DNA of 6,844 bases. Origin: Chloroflexota bacterium. Lineage in GTDB: Bacteria; Chloroflexota; Limnocylindria; Limnocylindrales; CSP1-4. Positions 6,082 to 6,844 of this stretch are shown here, piece after piece. The DNA is taken from positions 1 to 6,844 of the forward strand of contig DAIDTV010000086.1 of assembly GCA_027457005.1 (NCBI GenBank). Reading direction: 5' to 3'. The notes below the pieces were generated by a model. The model saw nothing but the letters and a program-made list of their open reading frames with translations. It was not told the origin of the DNA and searched no databases. The stretch's first letter is position 1. Each line of letters opens with the position of its first letter. The translations under genes were made by a program, and so were the position numbers.

Positions 6082-6844
6082 TCAGGCCGCGGCGCCGGCG
6101 GTGACGCGCCGGGCGGCCGCGCGACGGCCCGACGGTTCGGGGACATGGGTCAGCGCCCAGGCGCCGACCAGGAACTCGGCCACCATGAGCAGGATCATGG
6201 CGCGGTACCCGGCGTTCGCGCCGAGCACCAGCGTGACGCCGAGCTGTACGGCCGCCGCGGCAATCACGGCCGTCCCCTGGTTGCCGGCCGTCACGACGTT
6301 GCTGATCCCCATGTAGCGGCCGGATTCGGCCTTCGGGATGATGTCGGTCATGAGGGCCCAGTCCACCGACTGGAAGGCGCCCAGGCAGAGACCGACCGGC
6401 ACCACGAGCAGCACCACCATCCAGTACTCCGCCGCGGCCGCGATCCCCAGCGCGCCCGCGATCCCCAGGGCCACGCCGGCATAGATGACCGGCTTCCGGC
6501 CGACCCGCGTGGAGAGCATGCCGGCCGGGAGCGTGGCGATCGCCGCCGAGACGCCCAGCGCCAGCATCACGGGCAGCATCCGTGACTCGGCATCCTCGGT
6601 GGGGAACCCCAGGGCGTTGACGAGAAACAGCACGCCCATGTTCGCCAGTGTGCTCCCGCCCATCAGTATGAAGAGACGGCTCGCCAGCAGCCACACGTAG
6701 GGACGCTCGCGGAGCAGGTCCGTGCCCCATGCCGCCCGCGCCCGCTGCGGAAGCGTCAGGGCGGGCGGTGGGCCAGGGCTGTCGGGCACCCAGATCGCCG
6801 TGACGAGCATGGTGGTCACCTCGACCAGCCCCACGGTGATGAAG
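6082..6844 (-). CDS. Major facilitator superfamily transporter, C-terminal part (cut by window edge)
   Basis: The frame runs off the right edge of the window, so only the last 254 residues or so are seen; a GTG at 6834 lies in a hydrophobic segment and is probably internal. Visible are the end of a helix (FITVGLVEVTTMLVTAIWV), a cytoplasmic loop with LRERPYVWLLASRLF, and then about six helices, which fits the C-terminal half of a 12-helix carrier. LPAGMLSTRVGRKPVIYAG is the second-half copy of MFS motif A (G-x-x-x-D/T-R-x-G-R-K/R). A charged helix-loop, SVDWALMTDIIPKAESGRYM, recalls the SLC45/GPH sugar-carrier-like groups, where such Asp residues are conserved. The protein ends with a basic tail (GRRAAARR). 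Its stop is 2 nt before the acyltransferase ATG, so the two are almost certainly co-transcribed. The substrate is unknown; sugar or lipid transport are both possible. Confidence 0.88.
   Translation of the reverse strand, partial: FITVGLVEVTTMLVTAIWVPDSPGPPPALTLPQRARAAWGTDLLRERPYVWLLASRLFILMGGSTLANMGVLFLVNALGFPTEDAESRMLPVMLALGVSAAIATLPAGMLSTRVGRKPVIYAGVALGIAGALGIAAAAEYWMVVLLVVPVGLCLGAFQSVDWALMTDIIPKAESGRYMGISNVVTAGNQGTAVIAAAAVQLGVTLVLGANAGYRAMILLMVAEFLVGAWALTHVPEPSGRRAAARRVTAGAAA

Overview
The window is a GC-rich (by eye about 70%), gene-dense bacterial segment with short intergenic gaps and some GTG starts. Such composition, with DrrAB-like transporters and a YbaK-type deacylase, fits a high-GC Gram-positive lineage. 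Chloroflexota (Limnocylindria-like) or Actinomycetota are the best guesses, but nothing here fixes the taxon. I see no rRNA, tRNA, CRISPR array, insertion sequence, attachment site or clear change in base composition.

Plus-strand block (110-2946). A class III-type PPK2 polyphosphate kinase comes first. After a 174-nt gap follows a two-gene ABC exporter of the DrrAB type, an ATPase and a six-helix ABC-2 permease overlapping by 4 nt. The permease stop lies 5 nt from the stop of the convergent minus-strand cluster, and no intrinsic terminator is visible between them.

Minus-strand block (6844-2952, read right to left). It holds the C-terminal half of an MFS transporter cut by the window edge, then a PlsC-type acyltransferase starting 2 nt after the MFS stop. 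A short ECF-like sigma factor follows 15 nt after the acyltransferase stop and in the same frame. Then come a YbaK/EbsC-type aminoacyl-tRNA deacylase and a single-pass membrane protein with a large extracytoplasmic region of unknown function. Spacing suggests that the first three, and perhaps all five, are co-transcribed.

How the genes may work together. DrrAB is a self-contained efflux pump for an unknown hydrophobic compound. The MFS-acyltransferase pair recalls lysophospholipid uptake and reacylation modules (LplT/Aas), but this is only an analogy. The sigma factor and the N-in, C-out membrane protein could be a sigma/regulator pair; this is inferred from topology and neighbourhood, not from a recognised anti-sigma motif. 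Most of the window is ordinary housekeeping and accessory content. The observations most worth checking are the apparent one-base disruption at the sigma factor's N-terminus, the 11-bp-period direct repeat upstream of the membrane protein gene, and the MFS-acyltransferase pairing. I do not see a convincing undescribed system.
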